NCBI GenBank assembly: GCA_003118195.1
Contig: BEXV01000027.1
Coordinates: forward strand, 74,974 to 138,973
DNA: 64,000 nucleotides
DNA from: Hemicentrotus pulcherrimus
Lineage: Eukaryota; Echinodermata; Echinoidea; Camarodonta; Strongylocentrotidae
Direction: 5' to 3'
A model generated the notes under the pieces. The model saw only the letters and a program-made list of their open reading frames with translations, was not told the origin of the DNA and searched no databases. The position numbers and the translations under genes are program-made. This document shows positions 1 through 12,183 of this stretch, in pieces. Positions within the stretch are counted from its first letter, which is position 1, and each line of letters opens with the position of its first letter.

Positions 1-185
1 CATTCTCATCTGTGGCTCCACTTAAGAAACAGTCATGACCGTAAGGACTCATTGAAGTCCGTAATCAAATACCTACAACTTATGAAAACTGTGGCTGCTC
101 TGCACATCTGATTACAAGATCTTTGCAATTACGATGTAATATGAACGATGTAATATGAACGAGATAAAAGAGAAACAACACTTAC

Positions 186-452
186 CCACGAACGTTCGTG
201 GGGTGATGGGACCCCTGGAAGTAGCTAGAGGGCTGCAGTCTTCCTTGGTCGAATCTCGAACGGACGTTCCTGGAATAGGTTTCCCGGTGTCCACATAGAC
301 GCACCAGCAGTACTGCATCTGTTCATGGCATTGGACAGCCATGTAGTCACCCGTGATCGTACACTGGGGTACAAACACCACCGAGGCGGACGTTCTCTCC
401 TGTTCCTCCAGGGCCCGTAGCCGTTCGGTTTCACAGGACAACACGGGAACAT
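186..452 (-). CDS. SMOC: SMOC exon: second thyroglobulin type-1 domain (TY2)
   Basis: This 267-nt exon (89 codons, phase 1 in and out) encodes a thyroglobulin type-1 domain of a secreted SPARC-related modular calcium-binding protein. The six family cysteines are present: one in LSCET, then PQC, QCH, the CWC core and a final DC. The stretch CWCVYVDTGKPIPGTS closely resembles the TY2 domain of vertebrate SMOC1/SMOC2 (CWCVLVDTGRP.PGTS), which is why I call this TY2 and not TY1. The acceptor is a pyrimidine-rich tract ending in cag at 453-454 and the donor is GTAAGT at 180-185, both read on the minus strand. About 17 residues after the last cysteine are a basic, proline-containing linker. The exon is in phase with both the linker exon at 9102-9158 and the EC exon at 8441-8788. 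The remaining 3' exons would lie left of position 1. Known family members bind matrix and modulate BMP signalling; a role here is inferred from homology. Confidence 0.93.
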
Positions 453-3400
453 CTGAAAGGACGAAAACTTAATTAAAGTATTTGGGATTTCATCATCTCT
501 AAGCAATACCCCAACGGTGCAAAACTGACCATTCCCATTTTAAATTCTACCTGAAAACACTGATAACGTAGGACTCACATATAGGTAGGGGAATAAACAT
601 ATTTCTACATTGCTGTGTGGTGTATGTGATTGTTTTAACTCATTGGACAAAAATTGCATTTCTCCTGTATACTTCGGTAAATGAATTGAAGGACTGAATT
701 TCAAACACTTTTCCTTCACAAAATATACTCCCTGAAATTTAGAGAGCATATTTTGTCATGCATTATGTATTAATAATACAGTAGGAAGTTTTAGGGCAAA
801 ATTTTCATCAGTTTGATACAGTATGTTTGTATGAATAAGTATTTGTTCCAAAGTGTTCCCACCTTTATTTGACCTTCATTCACGAAACAAAATACAGCAC
901 CTTCATGAGAAGGTAGCAGCAGAAGCTTATGAGTCGTCTATACTACTACCCGTATCATAATAAGTGAACGCACTTTAATGATGTCAATCTCAACTCAAAT
1001 TATAAAAGCCTGCGACTTTCGAAATGGCTGCAGGGACCCACTGTTCTTACTCCTACATTTTTGTCGACATTCACATCCCTGAAAATGTGGTTTGAAACTC
1101 TAGAATAAAGGTCAATATAAATAAAGGTCAAGCCGCTGCTAATTCGCATTTCTAATCTGAAACTGTTTATAAAATAAATATTCACCTTTTCATGAAATCA
1201 TAACAAGTTGGAAGGTGTTTTTCAATGCCGAACTGCCCGAGGTAAGGGAACAAAAACAGCGCCCGGTAAGTGAATTTTGAAAACCTTGCGAGGTTTGATT
1301 GATGAGTAGGGGTATCCAAGTAGCACGCTGTATGAGCGATGAAAATGTGGAGGATTTTTACGCCGTCGAGGGATTTTCTGTTCGAGGCGTGAACAATTCA
1401 CACATCATTTTGACTTGTTATACTAACTTCATCTATCTTTGAATTTTAAAACGAAACCTTCAGTCATGGCAATCTACTCTGTACATCTATTTTCCATTAA
1501 CACAGTAGTTTTGTTTATGTATCCCTCGTATAAACATGGAGATTGTACATTTTTTGGATGAGTATAAAAGGGAAAATCTATTTCAATGATGTATACCATA
1601 TTCATCAGGAAAATCAAATGTAGGGCTACTTTCGTTTGTATGGTAAAGTACCTTTTCATTCTTTCACACGATCATTTTTTCCTCTCTCATAAATTCACCC
1701 TAACCTTCATCGCATTACCATTACATGAGAGATCATACCATTCCATGAATATCTTTGACATTGTCTAATGTAAGGGGAAGTCTTAGGAACGTATTCAAGG
1801 AGTACATCCATTTCACTCCACTAAACGCGTAATGACAGGATATCAACATGTAGAACAGGACTAGTATTCTCAATGTTCTTTAAGTCTGTATATACCCTTG
1901 TCACACCGGCGAGACCGACACCTGACCGACAAGAGTCCGAAAAAGAAAATTACATTTTCCCCTCTGCCAGGAATCGGTCGGTAAGGAAGCGGTTTGGAAT
2001 CGGTTTAGCGTTGGCCCTGACGTTTCATTCTTACCCTTCCCCTTAATCGAAACTATTCTGGAGACACCCCTTCCCCTGTCGGCTAAGGACCAACACTGGT
2101 GCGAGGATTTACAGTCTGATCCTTCTAGTGGATCTCGCTGATAGAAGGAATCAACCTGGGTTTGTTTGGAAGGATTTAACTCTCCTCCTGCCACGCCTCC
2201 TATTCCCCACTGACAAATTACAGTACATGCATCCCATGGGGATCACGGGGTTAAGGTTTCACGGCGCGAGGAGGGCTTGGAAACTTCATTCCGAGGCGTA
2301 CGTCTGGAATACTGAAGCGTAATGCATGGTTTCAGGAGTTTATTTTAATATGATCACAACGTTTGCTCAACATAGCAAGTTTGCTTTTCAACGAAAATAA
2401 GCAAAAGGAACATGTTCAAAAGCAAACGTTTCTCAAATTCAGAAAGCTGGTCATGGTATTATTTATATTAAAGAGCTAGCCGCCTCCTTCTCGTTTATAC
2501 ATCGTGAATGCCCACATTCTGTGATCAGAACAATAACAAAAGAGAAGCTTGTAGACCACGTTTTCAACATCTGAAAGTTCTTGAGGGACTTTCGTTTAGG
2601 ACTAAATTACAGGGCGGCTGTCAAATCAGTATTTAGCCCACCAACATGTTCGAGTAACAATGGCAAGTGAGTAATTATACCGCAAATCGAATAAAGACCA
2701 ATTACTCTCAGTTGTCAAGTTGCGATAGCAAGGGTGTTGATTTGAAATGTTGTCTTTTCTTCTCTCTTCACTCGGCACTCAGCGCTGCAAACGTCATAAG
2801 ACAGCATAGACGAGAGGCGCAAATTTGAACCAGCAATCGTTAATTTCCTGACCAATTTGATGGTGGATCTCAGTAAAGTCTCTATCCCCACACGACCAGT
2901 TTCGTGTCATGACTGATCGCAAATTGGCATCACATCCCAGCCACGAGGGAATCATTGAAGGAAACGTGTAGGAAATATAAGATTCACACTCTTCGAACTC
3001 CCAGGGTGAAGCCATGAAAACAAAAATATCTCAAAATTGTAAGCTTCATACCACTGGATAATAACCCCTTCCCATTATCCGAACAACACACGTATTATGA
3101 AGATAAAACAGAAGGAAAAAATTCCTGAAGAAATAGTTTCGCGGTAATCGGGGAAATGATCAGAGTCACGATTTACTGCATAACAGCATCATTAGACTGT
3201 CTACTGTCTATATTTCATTCAAAACATACGTTTGGAAAAAATGATAGTGAGTCACCAAACTACAGATGACGATCTCGTGGAATTTTACTTTCTATTTATG
3301 TTCAAACGAAATATAAAAAGACAGCTTTTAAGTTACCATATTTGGCTCAAAATATACCAACCATGATTCTATGAGAGATGATGATAATTCTCACTGATTC

Positions 3401-6400
3401 TTTTTTATGCAAGTACAACGTCCACTATAGAAAACACGCAACTATAATCAATTAGTCGCTGTCAATAAATCAGAAATGCGTGACACCAGTTTAATTCACT
3501 GATCATATCAAACATTAACAGATAATTATTTCAAAACATCCAGAGGGAAAGAAATAAACATTTTTTCAATATCGCGAACATTTTATGTGCTCATCTGTAA
3601 TTGGATTAGAGGCCGAGGTATCGTGTGATGAAGGAAACTAACTGAATATAATGATTTAAAACAAAATTGAAGATAATATTTACTTTGATTGTCTGAATCG
3701 GCGTTCTCTCCGTGTGGAATCTGTCTTGTAACTAATAAAGGAGGACTCGCTGGAAGATACAAAAGAAGAGAGAGGGAAATCAATGATAAAGTCTTCTGGT
3801 ATTCTTGAATAGCTCTAGATAATGTAGATATAGGTATACAAATTGAATTCATGAGGGAGATACAACAACAAATATTAATTCTGCTCTATTGTTGGGAAAA
3901 TGTGATACTGGGGCTTATCCTGATCATCATGATCATACAAGCAAGGCTACTATTATTGAAATGAAATTTTGTGTTTACGTTTTTAGAGCTTGGGATTCAT
4001 TTTTCCAGTAGAAGTAGAAGTGGAACCTTGACTTTCTCGAATTTTCACACGAGAATATCTGACAGCGTTGATATCAGTTACTATATCAACTGATCAATAT
4101 CATTTAGTTCTAGGCCCAAGACGTTATGGAAGCCGGTCATGAAATCAAAGCCTTGTTTGTAGAATGTGGTATGGACGAACATTCAGCTCACCGCATAGCA
4201 TCCCAGCCGTTTATCACATAGCGAGGTGAATTACAAAAGTGTTTGTTATATAGCTTTACTTCTCAATTGATGCTTGGATTAATATGAATATTTATTCATG
4301 ACATTTTGTTCTTCATATTCATGATATAAACTGTTTTATTCCTTTAATTCTTTCATCGTCTTCATTAATTTTTTGTTGTTCAAAATGGCAATGAATGAAT
4401 TAAAAACACATCTTAACTTAACCTGTTTTCTTCATTTGGGGGTATACCAATTAGACTTTGAATGCTAATGATATCTAAATAAACTTGAAAGCAAATCTTA
4501 GAGTTTGCGATACAAACCTGTTGAAATCAAGAAAGATAAGAAAAGATGTTCGTTCGTACTTGACCTACCGTCTTGCGGACCCCCACTGTCAACGGTCGGT
4601 TCCTCTGGTTGCTCGTCTGAATTGAGTGAGAGAAAGAGTTTAAAAGAAACTATTACAGAAGTACTACAACCTTGGAGGTTGGAACCTAAAACAAGATAAC
4701 CCTACGCGTCTTGCACTTGCCCGACACATCATGGCCTGTCTACAACACAGCCGTGGTCCGATAGGAGGAAGCTTGGGGGTAACACCTACCAAAAGGAGGG
4801 GCGGGGGAGGGGTAATCATGTACCACTCCATACAGGTGTGCACTGAAAGTGTGAAGAAAAATACAAGTTGAAGTGGACCAATGCGTACTGGTCAGAAAAT
4901 TTAGGGTGCTTTTTCTTTCTTTCTTTTTTTTTTCTTTGGCACAGGGAAGAAGATATAATTGGAGCGTATTGAAGAAGAGATGAAAAGTACAGGTTTTTGT
5001 TTGAAAAAGATGTGAATTGGAAAGGAGGAGCAATATATTTGTGGGTAACTAGTTGAGTAGTATAATGGTATAAAAGTCCCGACGGGAAAAACAGCCAGCA
5101 ATCATTAAGAGAAGCAGAGGGTAAAATTAGCGGGCAAGCAGACAGACTATGAGATCAGGCAAGGAAAGAACCATTGTAACACAAGAATCAATGCTTGAGG
5201 ATACACAAATTATGTTGTTCCAATCAACAATGATAATATAGCTAATACAGCAGCTTTGAAAAAAACAGAGATGAATATAGGTTAAAAGGAAGGTTATAGT
5301 TCACTTTCAAATCTACAAAACTGAATCAGAATGAGTGTTGTCGCTTTTCAAACATTCATTTGAACAGCGACATATTGAAGAGGAAAAGAGTGAGGAGGAA
5401 AAGGTGAAAGAGGCACACGACACATTTTATAGAATAAAAACCTAAATTTGATTTTGCTTGAAAACTTACTTTCATTATCAGATGAGTCAGACCAATGTCC
5501 ATCGCGAACTGGGAATGGGAATGGTGATAGAACGAAAATTTCATCATCGTACATTTTAAGAGATTAAAAAAAGAAATTAGAATTTCTACAACCCATGATC
5601 GTAATCTTCTTAGAACGACGGACCTATTATTGACAGGGACCTCACCGGTCCTTAATAACACGTTTTTAAATCCTAATCATTTCTTGTTGGTCGATTTTAG
5701 TGGAAATAACAATTCTTTTGTTTGATGAAATATTTGGGACTGTGTCTTCTTTTTCCCCTTTTTGTTTTCTTCAAAATTTTATCAAATAACTTTGAATCGC
5801 ATTTTCTCCATAAAATCTTTTTAGTTTTTATTAATAAAATCAGTTATCCTCTCCTTATTGTCATTGCTCACCATTTAAATGCGAATTTCGAAAGCAAACA
5901 TACATATTGCCATTCCAAAAAAGATAGCATTGGAAATTAAAATGGGTTGCTGGTTTGAGATGATATCTATATTATTAGCAAGCAACATCAGCAATAATTT
6001 TCACAATATTTGTTATGAAAACATAATTATCGCAAAGCGATTTTACTGAAGTAGAGAAAATGTTAGTATACGTTAGTACAGATAATGCATGGAAAGAAAC
6101 AAGGGTTATTTAGTTGAAAGCATTATTGTGAAAACAATAAAAATGGAATGGATGCAATAAATGTTATATGTCATGATAACGAGTTAGTTTCAAAGATTAA
6201 TCAAATGTTCATTATATGACGACCGTCACACACCATTCTTCTCAACAATAATCAGTGTAACCACGATTCCCGCTCCTTGATATATGGATTAATACACATT
6301 CAGTCCACTAACGTAGCAAAGGGGAGGGGCTGCCCCCTCCCATCCTCCATTCTAATGAAAATATATCGGCACGATATCTGCACAATCATATTCACATCAT

Positions 6401-8440
6401 ACAAGACCCCCCCCCCTTCTCTCTCTATCCCTCCATTTCCAACCAATTTTTATGATGTATTAAGTTCATAATACACATTACCAGCAAAGAAATTTAAACT
6501 TTCTTCATATTTTTGCTTTCATCGTATCATAATGATACAAAGAGGGATGGGACAGTGTATAGGCGCACTTGTACGCTAACGTATACCAACTATATCAAAT
6601 AGGAAAATATCCAATTAAGATGACTGTGTATGCTCCCTCCCTCGTCTGGGCTGGGCTTATGTTGGCGTTATTGTTGGTAGCTTGTTGGGTCATTGAGGTG
6701 GTGTTTGAGGAGCACCTTACAGCCTGCAGGTGACACCTGTGCAATCTATACCGATGGGATCTCAACTGTTTGCCCACCCCCTTTTATGACTCCGGATTAC
6801 CCTTTAGGGCAACAAAAGGGTGTTATAATCACTCTTATATTGCCCGTTCTTACAACAGGAAACCCCCTTGTGAGAGACAGACAATACTTTACCTTTCGAT
6901 ATGGCTACTGGAAAACAAGTAAACATGACTAGCCAGTAATATTACTTCTTTACTTTAGCTTTGATCTTCTTAAAGCCAGACCACCCCTCCCAAAATCGTC
7001 AATTCTGAACTTGCAGATTCTGACTGTGTCAACGACTGTCAACGACAAATCACTTCACAATGCTTCCATATTTCTCTTATGCTATGAAATTGTATACAAT
7101 GAATGCTCAAGAAACATCAAAATGTTTTGATAAAAATCTCTTCCAACTTGCATTATCCCATTTTATGAGCTTACGAATGTGTTTGAAGAAGAAGATAAAT
7201 CGGACATGTGATAAACTTATCGTTTCCTCCATAAATTATTCCAGTACTGTGGGGGATGTTTTCTATATTTTGAACATTGCATTATTTCCTTCTTTGCATG
7301 ATTATTGAGGTGTAACCCATAGGTTTTTTTGCCACACAAGACGATGTTTGGTCATAATTCAACCATTATGATGCGTGAGAATATGAATATGAAACCCTAT
7401 TCTATGCATGTGGCAGGTGTTGTTTTCATTTACGATCCCCTTCAATGTGGTAGAAATTGACATGAAAGATGTGAGTGTTAGAGCTGCACGTCCCTTTCCC
7501 AAGACACGCCCATATCCGAACATTATCAATCGGAACATAAGATACAGCTGAAAGTATTTATTGCAATATGATGAAGTGCTGCAATTATCTGATCTGTACA
7601 AAGAATTGTAAGAAGTATCACACTTTAGTTAGCTGCGATGACTTTCTTGCTAGATCTTGACGAATTAATCTAGTGTATATTTCCAGCACCTTGTTAAACA
7701 TTGACACCAAAACACCTGGTAATACCAAGGAGATATCTTCTTGGTAATACACCGTCTTTTAAAACAAGTAAACCGAACAGAACCGCAATACCATTCACGC
7801 AATCTCCAATGCTTCAACAACCCCCACTTGACATAACAGCATTAGTTACATTTACGAGCCCCCCAAACAACCAACTAAGCACATAATCACCGATGAAAAA
7901 CACAAAGCAGGTGTCAATCAATGAAATGGAGGGTTAAGAAGGATGCAGAGGTTAAGTGCAATTAAAGAGAAGGAGGAAAATGCAGGTGCGATGACATGTC
8001 TGAAAGAGGGGGAAGACTGAGGGAAAGAGCAAAGGAACAGGCCTGTTTTGACACAGCTGTGTGTAGACATTCACTTTCCAGTGGGAAATTTAGAAATTTA
8101 TGCTCAAAGTTTATTAATGTATTTCCGTATATTCAAGAATAAGTTTTCCGTTTCAGAATTTACAAGGGGATCATGGTCTCTTTAATTTCATTGAGTATGT
8201 TCATGTAAGTGTTTGGTCTCTAACATCTGAGTTTCTGATTTTGTTTTTCGGCCTGATGTTCTAATTAAAAGTATCAAAATCATATGCAAATCAAGATGCA
8301 ATAATTGTCTCTTCTAAAACATAAAACATGAGTGGGATGGGTTCGGGTGTGTGAGTGGAAAGTGAACGAAAGGCAAAAAAAAAAAATATCATGATTGTGC
8401 CGGTCAAGTACAAGATCACCTGATTGTGTCGTATACTCAC
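453..8440 (-). other. SMOC intron, TY2 side
   Basis: This 8-kb intron separates the EC exon from the TY2 exon. I recognise no further exon in it on either strand. It holds AT-rich unique-looking sequence, a G/C-run stretch at about 6300-6420 resembling the CAGTGGC-type MITE interiors seen elsewhere in the window, and several short chance open frames. A 73-codon minus-strand frame at 2794-3015 has a coding-like composition but no domain I know and no clear splice context. Confidence 0.6.
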
Positions 8441-8788
8441 TATTGTCGACCCCTAAACATAATGACCACTCCATCTCTGTCAGACGGTCATCGGCGTCCA
8501 GATCGCAAATCTTAACGAAGTCTTTAGCGCAGACCTTGGGTCTGATGATCTTCTTCATGAGCCTGAGAAACGGTTTGAGCTCTTTGCTGTCGAGGTTCGC
8601 ATCCTCGTTCTCGTCGAGGGAGCCGAACTTCCACTCGATCACCTGTTTCTCCCATTCCAGGGTCGCTCTCGAGGATGAGAAGGGGATCGGTGAGATGTCG
8701 GCTCGAGGAAGACGGGCGTACTCTTCTTTGAAGATTCTCTTGAGATTCTTGTTGAATTCTTCACGTTTGTCTTGTCTGCATCACGAAC
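8441..8788 (-). CDS. SMOC: SMOC EC-domain (paired EF-hand) exon with in-frame TGA
   Basis: The 348-nt exon encodes the extracellular calcium-binding EC domain of SPARC/SMOC proteins. Both EF-hand loops are canonical: DENEDANLDSKE at 8580-8615 and DLDADDRLTEME at 8469-8504, with acidic or amide side chains at positions 1, 3 and 5 and Glu at 12. VIEWKFGSLD, then KVCAKDF, ICDLD and LCLGVD match the SMOC-type EC (vertebrate VVHWYF..LD, KCARRF, YCDL, GCLGV). The N-terminal part, C-x3-K-x2-EF at about 8757-8780, matches the start of the SMOC and SPARC EC domains, including its conserved cysteine. The acceptor is a pyrimidine tract ending cag at 8789-8791 and the donor is GTGAGT at 8435-8440, giving a symmetric phase 1-1 exon. 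In that frame the third codon is TGA (8781-8783), directly before the conserved Cys codon. A second AG at 8776-8777 avoids the TGA but removes that Cys and is out of phase with the upstream exons. Position is also odd: EC precedes TY2 here. It may be a duplicated or decaying exon, a poison exon, or an assembly artefact. Confidence 0.85.
8781..8783 (-). other. In-frame TGA at the start of the EC exon
   Basis: Spliced from the linker exon in phase 1, the EC exon reads Gly-Ser-TGA-Cys. The TGA sits where vertebrate SMOC has Gly just before the conserved Cys, so one substitution (for instance from GGA or CGA) would explain it. Translation would stop after about 194 residues, leaving signal peptide, Kazal, TY1 and linker. 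Confidence 0.8.
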
Positions 8789-9101
8789 CTGAAAGATTGT
8801 CAAGAATGGCAAATATCATATTCGAATTCTGTGTCCAAATTTATGGTGGACTACATACATTTATGATTAAAATGTGAATTAACATAACTGCTGTTTGATA
8901 CTTTAGTTTGGACTTCACTTTTTTATTCAAAAGAAACTATGGGCAAGAAATCTGGGCAAAATTGTAAACTCTGTAGCCTTATAAACCCACCCCAAAATGT
9001 TGTTTGAAAGATAGAAGAGTATGTGTAGATGTTCTGAAGCTGACAAAGATATGGGATATCAGAAATTCAGAATATAGGTAAAGACGATTTTTCTAACTCA
9101 C

Positions 9102-9158
9102 CTCCAGAAGACGATGACGTCCCCTTGAACGTTGGGGGATTGTCGACAATTGGCTCAT
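9102..9158 (-). CDS. SMOC: SMOC linker exon, 19 codons
   Basis: A 57-nt exon, phase 1 in and out, follows TY1. It is bounded by an acceptor ending ccttacag (AG at 9159-9160) and a strong donor, GTGAGT at 9096-9101. The product is a short acidic, proline- and serine-rich linker: junction Asp, then EPIVDNPPTFKGTSSSSG. Vertebrate SMOC proteins have a variable low-complexity spacer of this kind between TY1 and TY2, so its position after TY1 fits. There is no domain in it, and the call rests on splice sites, exact phase match to its neighbours and composition. Directly upstream of its acceptor is a GA microsatellite (9181-9202, CT on the coding strand) that may act as the polypyrimidine tract. Confidence 0.82.
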
Positions 9159-9180
9159 CTGTAAGGTGTGATTTGGGAAA

Positions 9181-9202
9181 GAGAGAGAGAGAGAGAGAGA
9201 GA
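9181..9202. repeat. (GA)n microsatellite
   Basis: Eleven uninterrupted GA units lie 22 bp outside the linker exon acceptor. On the transcribed strand this is a CU tract. Confidence 0.95.
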
Positions 9203-9390
9203 TTGCAACATTGAAGCCTACATTTCAAGTAATCCCACAGTGACGAATACTTCAATGCCTAACTATCGTCATTTTCTTCAAAAGTATAGTTTATCTTCTA
9301 TATGCCTATATCACTAAACTTCTTTAAAACTAAATGCAGAATTAGATGTTCAGGCTAACATAATAATTCAAACAATTACAATTATGTGGG

Positions 9391-9440
9391 TAAGAATGAT
9401 GATGGTAATGATGATGATGATAATGATGACAATGATGATG
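9391..9440. repeat. GAT/AAT-type microsatellite
   Basis: Imperfect runs of ATG and GAT triplets, with AAT interruptions. Confidence 0.85.
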
Positions 9441-9797
9441 ATGCTGGTGATAATAATAACATATCGATCAATACAGTTTTAATCTGAACAAGAAAACATG
9501 TATTCACAGCGCGTATCTTCGCAAAACCAACGACTCTTTCCTCAAATACTTGGATAACTTCATTACTTGAAGGACACCATTATCGGAATCCATGTGGCTC
9601 TCATCTACCCTAGATCACATGGGCAGACAGAATCATATAAATTTCATCATCTTCATATCTAATATAAAACAGGGCAATCTGATGTGTGTAACGGCTCCCT
9701 GTGGACCAATACATTCTCGAGCTAGAATACATTATATTCTGTATCATAAAATTGATAAAAGGACGTGAAAATCCCACAAAACCTCGAGATTTTTCAT

Positions 9798-10400
9798 AGT
9801 TCCGTTTAACAGCTTGCGTGTAAATGAAAACTCATGGAATTTCGAAAAGAATTGACCCTGTGACGTTTATTATAGATGCCTTTGCCGAGCAATATAATGA
9901 CTTGAAAACAAAAATCATTTTTGAATAGTAGAAATTCCCCAAATTTAATGATTACTAAAAGTGTCAGGAAAACGAATTTCCTTGCAAACTCGTTTCAACA
10001 GAATGCAAATAAATAAAAAATTGTAAATGAAAACGGCACTTGAAGAAAAAAATTAACTCGGTGACATTTGCTGTCGACGTCGTTCTTGATTTAAAAAAAA
10101 TGACATAAAGCATCTACTTTTTTTATGTCGGAACTCTCGAAGTTTAATGAATCTAAAACTCTTTTGGAATGATAGTGAAAGAAGAAGTTTTTAAAGTTCC
10201 GATATAACCTCAGTGAAACAGCAGACATGTAAGTGGAAACTTATGGAATTTTGAAAAGAATTTAAACTCGGTGACATTACTTGTTGATGCATTTTCGATC
10301 AAAATAATAACATGCAGCAACTACTTTCTGGCTGGGGGAGACTCCATAATTTTCGGTATTTTCACGACTCTCTGCACAAAACAGTGGACAGCATGCGATA
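9798..10400. repeat. Degenerate tandem repeat, about 205-bp unit, three copies
   Basis: A recognisable pattern recurs at 9820, 10023 and 10229: GTAAATGAAAAC or a variant, a tATGGAATTTtGAAAAGAATT-like block, a CTCGGTGACATT-like block, then an A-rich block with TAATGACA and an AGCA-CTACTTT block. Spacing is 203 and 206 bp. The copies are clearly diverged. No reading frame stays open across them. The unit length is near a nucleosome repeat, which may be coincidence. Confidence 0.65.
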
Positions 10401-10461
10401 GTAAGAAGTTCAACTGTTTTTAGTGGTTCGAAACCCTCTTAATAAATTCAGGCAGTACATT

Positions 10462-10870
10462 TCATGAGCGAAAGAAGTCTGCATGGATGCGTTCAATGTC
10501 AGACATTTTGGTTATGACAATCAGTATTCCAAAGCGAGGATATTTCTCTCATTTAAAAAAAAATAATAAAAAATAAGATGACTGGGAAACAACTCAAAAT
10601 GGGGGCGGATCTAGGGGGTCATAGAGTCCGGACCCCTCCCCCTTCCCCTCACTTTTGCTTGTCAGAGGTGTTTGTGTATTGGTCCCCCTTTTGCATGATA
10701 ATCTGCATTGTTTTCATTTACTTTTTTGTTTGCGAATCAAGGAGGTCTGTATAGCAGTTAGGTCTGGATATATGGCAAAACGAGCGAAGGAAAAAAAGTC
10801 ATGAATGTGTTCAATATCAAACATTCGAGACCTGACAATCAGTATCCCATAGAGAGAAAATGTTTCACTT
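10462..10870. repeat. Dispersed pair of diverged repeats around a MITE fragment
   Basis: Two related segments at 10462-10555 and 10775-10870 share GAGCGAA-GAA, ATG(C/T)GTTCAAT and TGACAATCAGTAT(T/C)CCA. Between them lies a G/C-rich insertion with GGCGGATCTAGGGGG (about 10603-10700), which resembles the CAGTGGCGGATC element family. Confidence 0.55.
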
Positions 10871-11948
10871 GTTTTAAGGAGGGAAAGAGAAACAGCATGA
10901 CTGTGATACATCTCACTGAATGTTAACCCAGAAATATTACGTTAGCAATGGGTGTCGAAACTGACAGGTTTAATGTTGGAGAACTCATACTCACTGACTT
11001 CGGATAACTCGATTGACTCCGTTTTACATGACCTTATTACAGGGTACTACTTATGGTCTCTCGGGTAAGAAAATTCACTTAGCTAAAAGCGTTTGTACTT
11101 CCTGATTTCTACAACCTCTTTAATTAGGTATGCGGACCTATATAAGTATATCTAAGTTTGTTCGACTCGACCTTGAACAGGAATATGCAGTATTTTCTGA
11201 AATTATTAATAGCTTTTTTTTAAATATCACCGGCATCCGTTTTTTTTATTTTTTTTTTATTTTCAGAAGACGAGGTTGTGACAATTTCTCTTTCTAAAGA
11301 TATGTCAGGTGCTAAATATTATGAAATGCTTCGAGCAAAGTAGCTTCACCTAGAAAAAAATATTTTGTGAGCGTTATTCTAAAGATTGGTGAGAATATTT
11401 TAGTGGCAGTGCTTGCTTTACAAATACAATCCGTAATACTGTAAACAAGAATTGTAAAGTACTTCAGATTGTCTAGCAATGGCGATATTAATATCTCTGT
11501 TTCAGATGATCTACAAGGACAATAAACCTTAAATCAGAGTATATTTCAACTGAAACCCCATCCCTGTCATGAATATGAGTTATATCGCATGGGGGTTTAA
11601 GAACAAGAAGTTGGATTGAAGATGATGATGATGAAAAGCGTCTTGATAAGAAACAGACGTCTCCTGCGGTATGTGAATTACAGTTGTGTACATTGACACT
11701 GCGACATACGTAAGTGGACTATTTATCAAGTGAGAATTACATCAATCATGTTTAAATGGCCGTATACCACGACAGTCTGATCAATCTTAAAATGAAACCC
11801 AAGCATCTTCTCTTTCGAATCTTCTTTAATACCTGGAACATGAACTTCAGGAAAGGGTCATCTTTAAAAATAGAAATCAATTAGGTATGGTTTTATCGGT
11901 ACGAATAGTGCCAGATTCGCCTAGATTAATACCAAAGTGTCATGGTTT

Positions 11949-12183
11949 CACTGGCATAGCGTGGGTCAGCCCATATTGTGGGCACTGGCATCTTGGGGGA
12001 GGTTTAAAGTAGTCGGGAAAATGCGAGATAATAAGGCCATGAAGTGAGAACAGGGTGTGAAAGGGCTCTCATCGTCACGATCGTCTTCTTTATACTTTGT
12101 TTCCATCTCCATTTCATCTCTCTCTCTGCCATTCGAGGGGGGGGGGGGTTCCCTCACCATAATAATGCATAATTATGCCACTG
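11949..12183. mobile_element. MITE-like element of the CAGTGGC family (diverged)
   Basis: The ends CACTGGCATA and TATGCCACTG form a short inverted repeat with one mismatch. The interior carries a 14-base G run, as in other copies of the family. No clear target duplication is seen, so the boundaries are approximate. Confidence 0.4.

Noticed and set aside
1890..2330. Possible transposon terminus (CCCTTGTCACACCGGCGAG)
   Set aside because: It resembles a MITE end, but no matching inverted end or target duplication was found nearby.
2794..3015. 73-codon minus frame in the TY2-side intron
   Set aside because: Composition looks coding-like, but no domain, no splice signals and no phase match to SMOC exons.
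8395..8877. 160-codon plus-strand open frame
   Set aside because: It is the antisense shadow of the EC-domain exon, whose minus-strand reading shows two canonical EF hands and splice sites.
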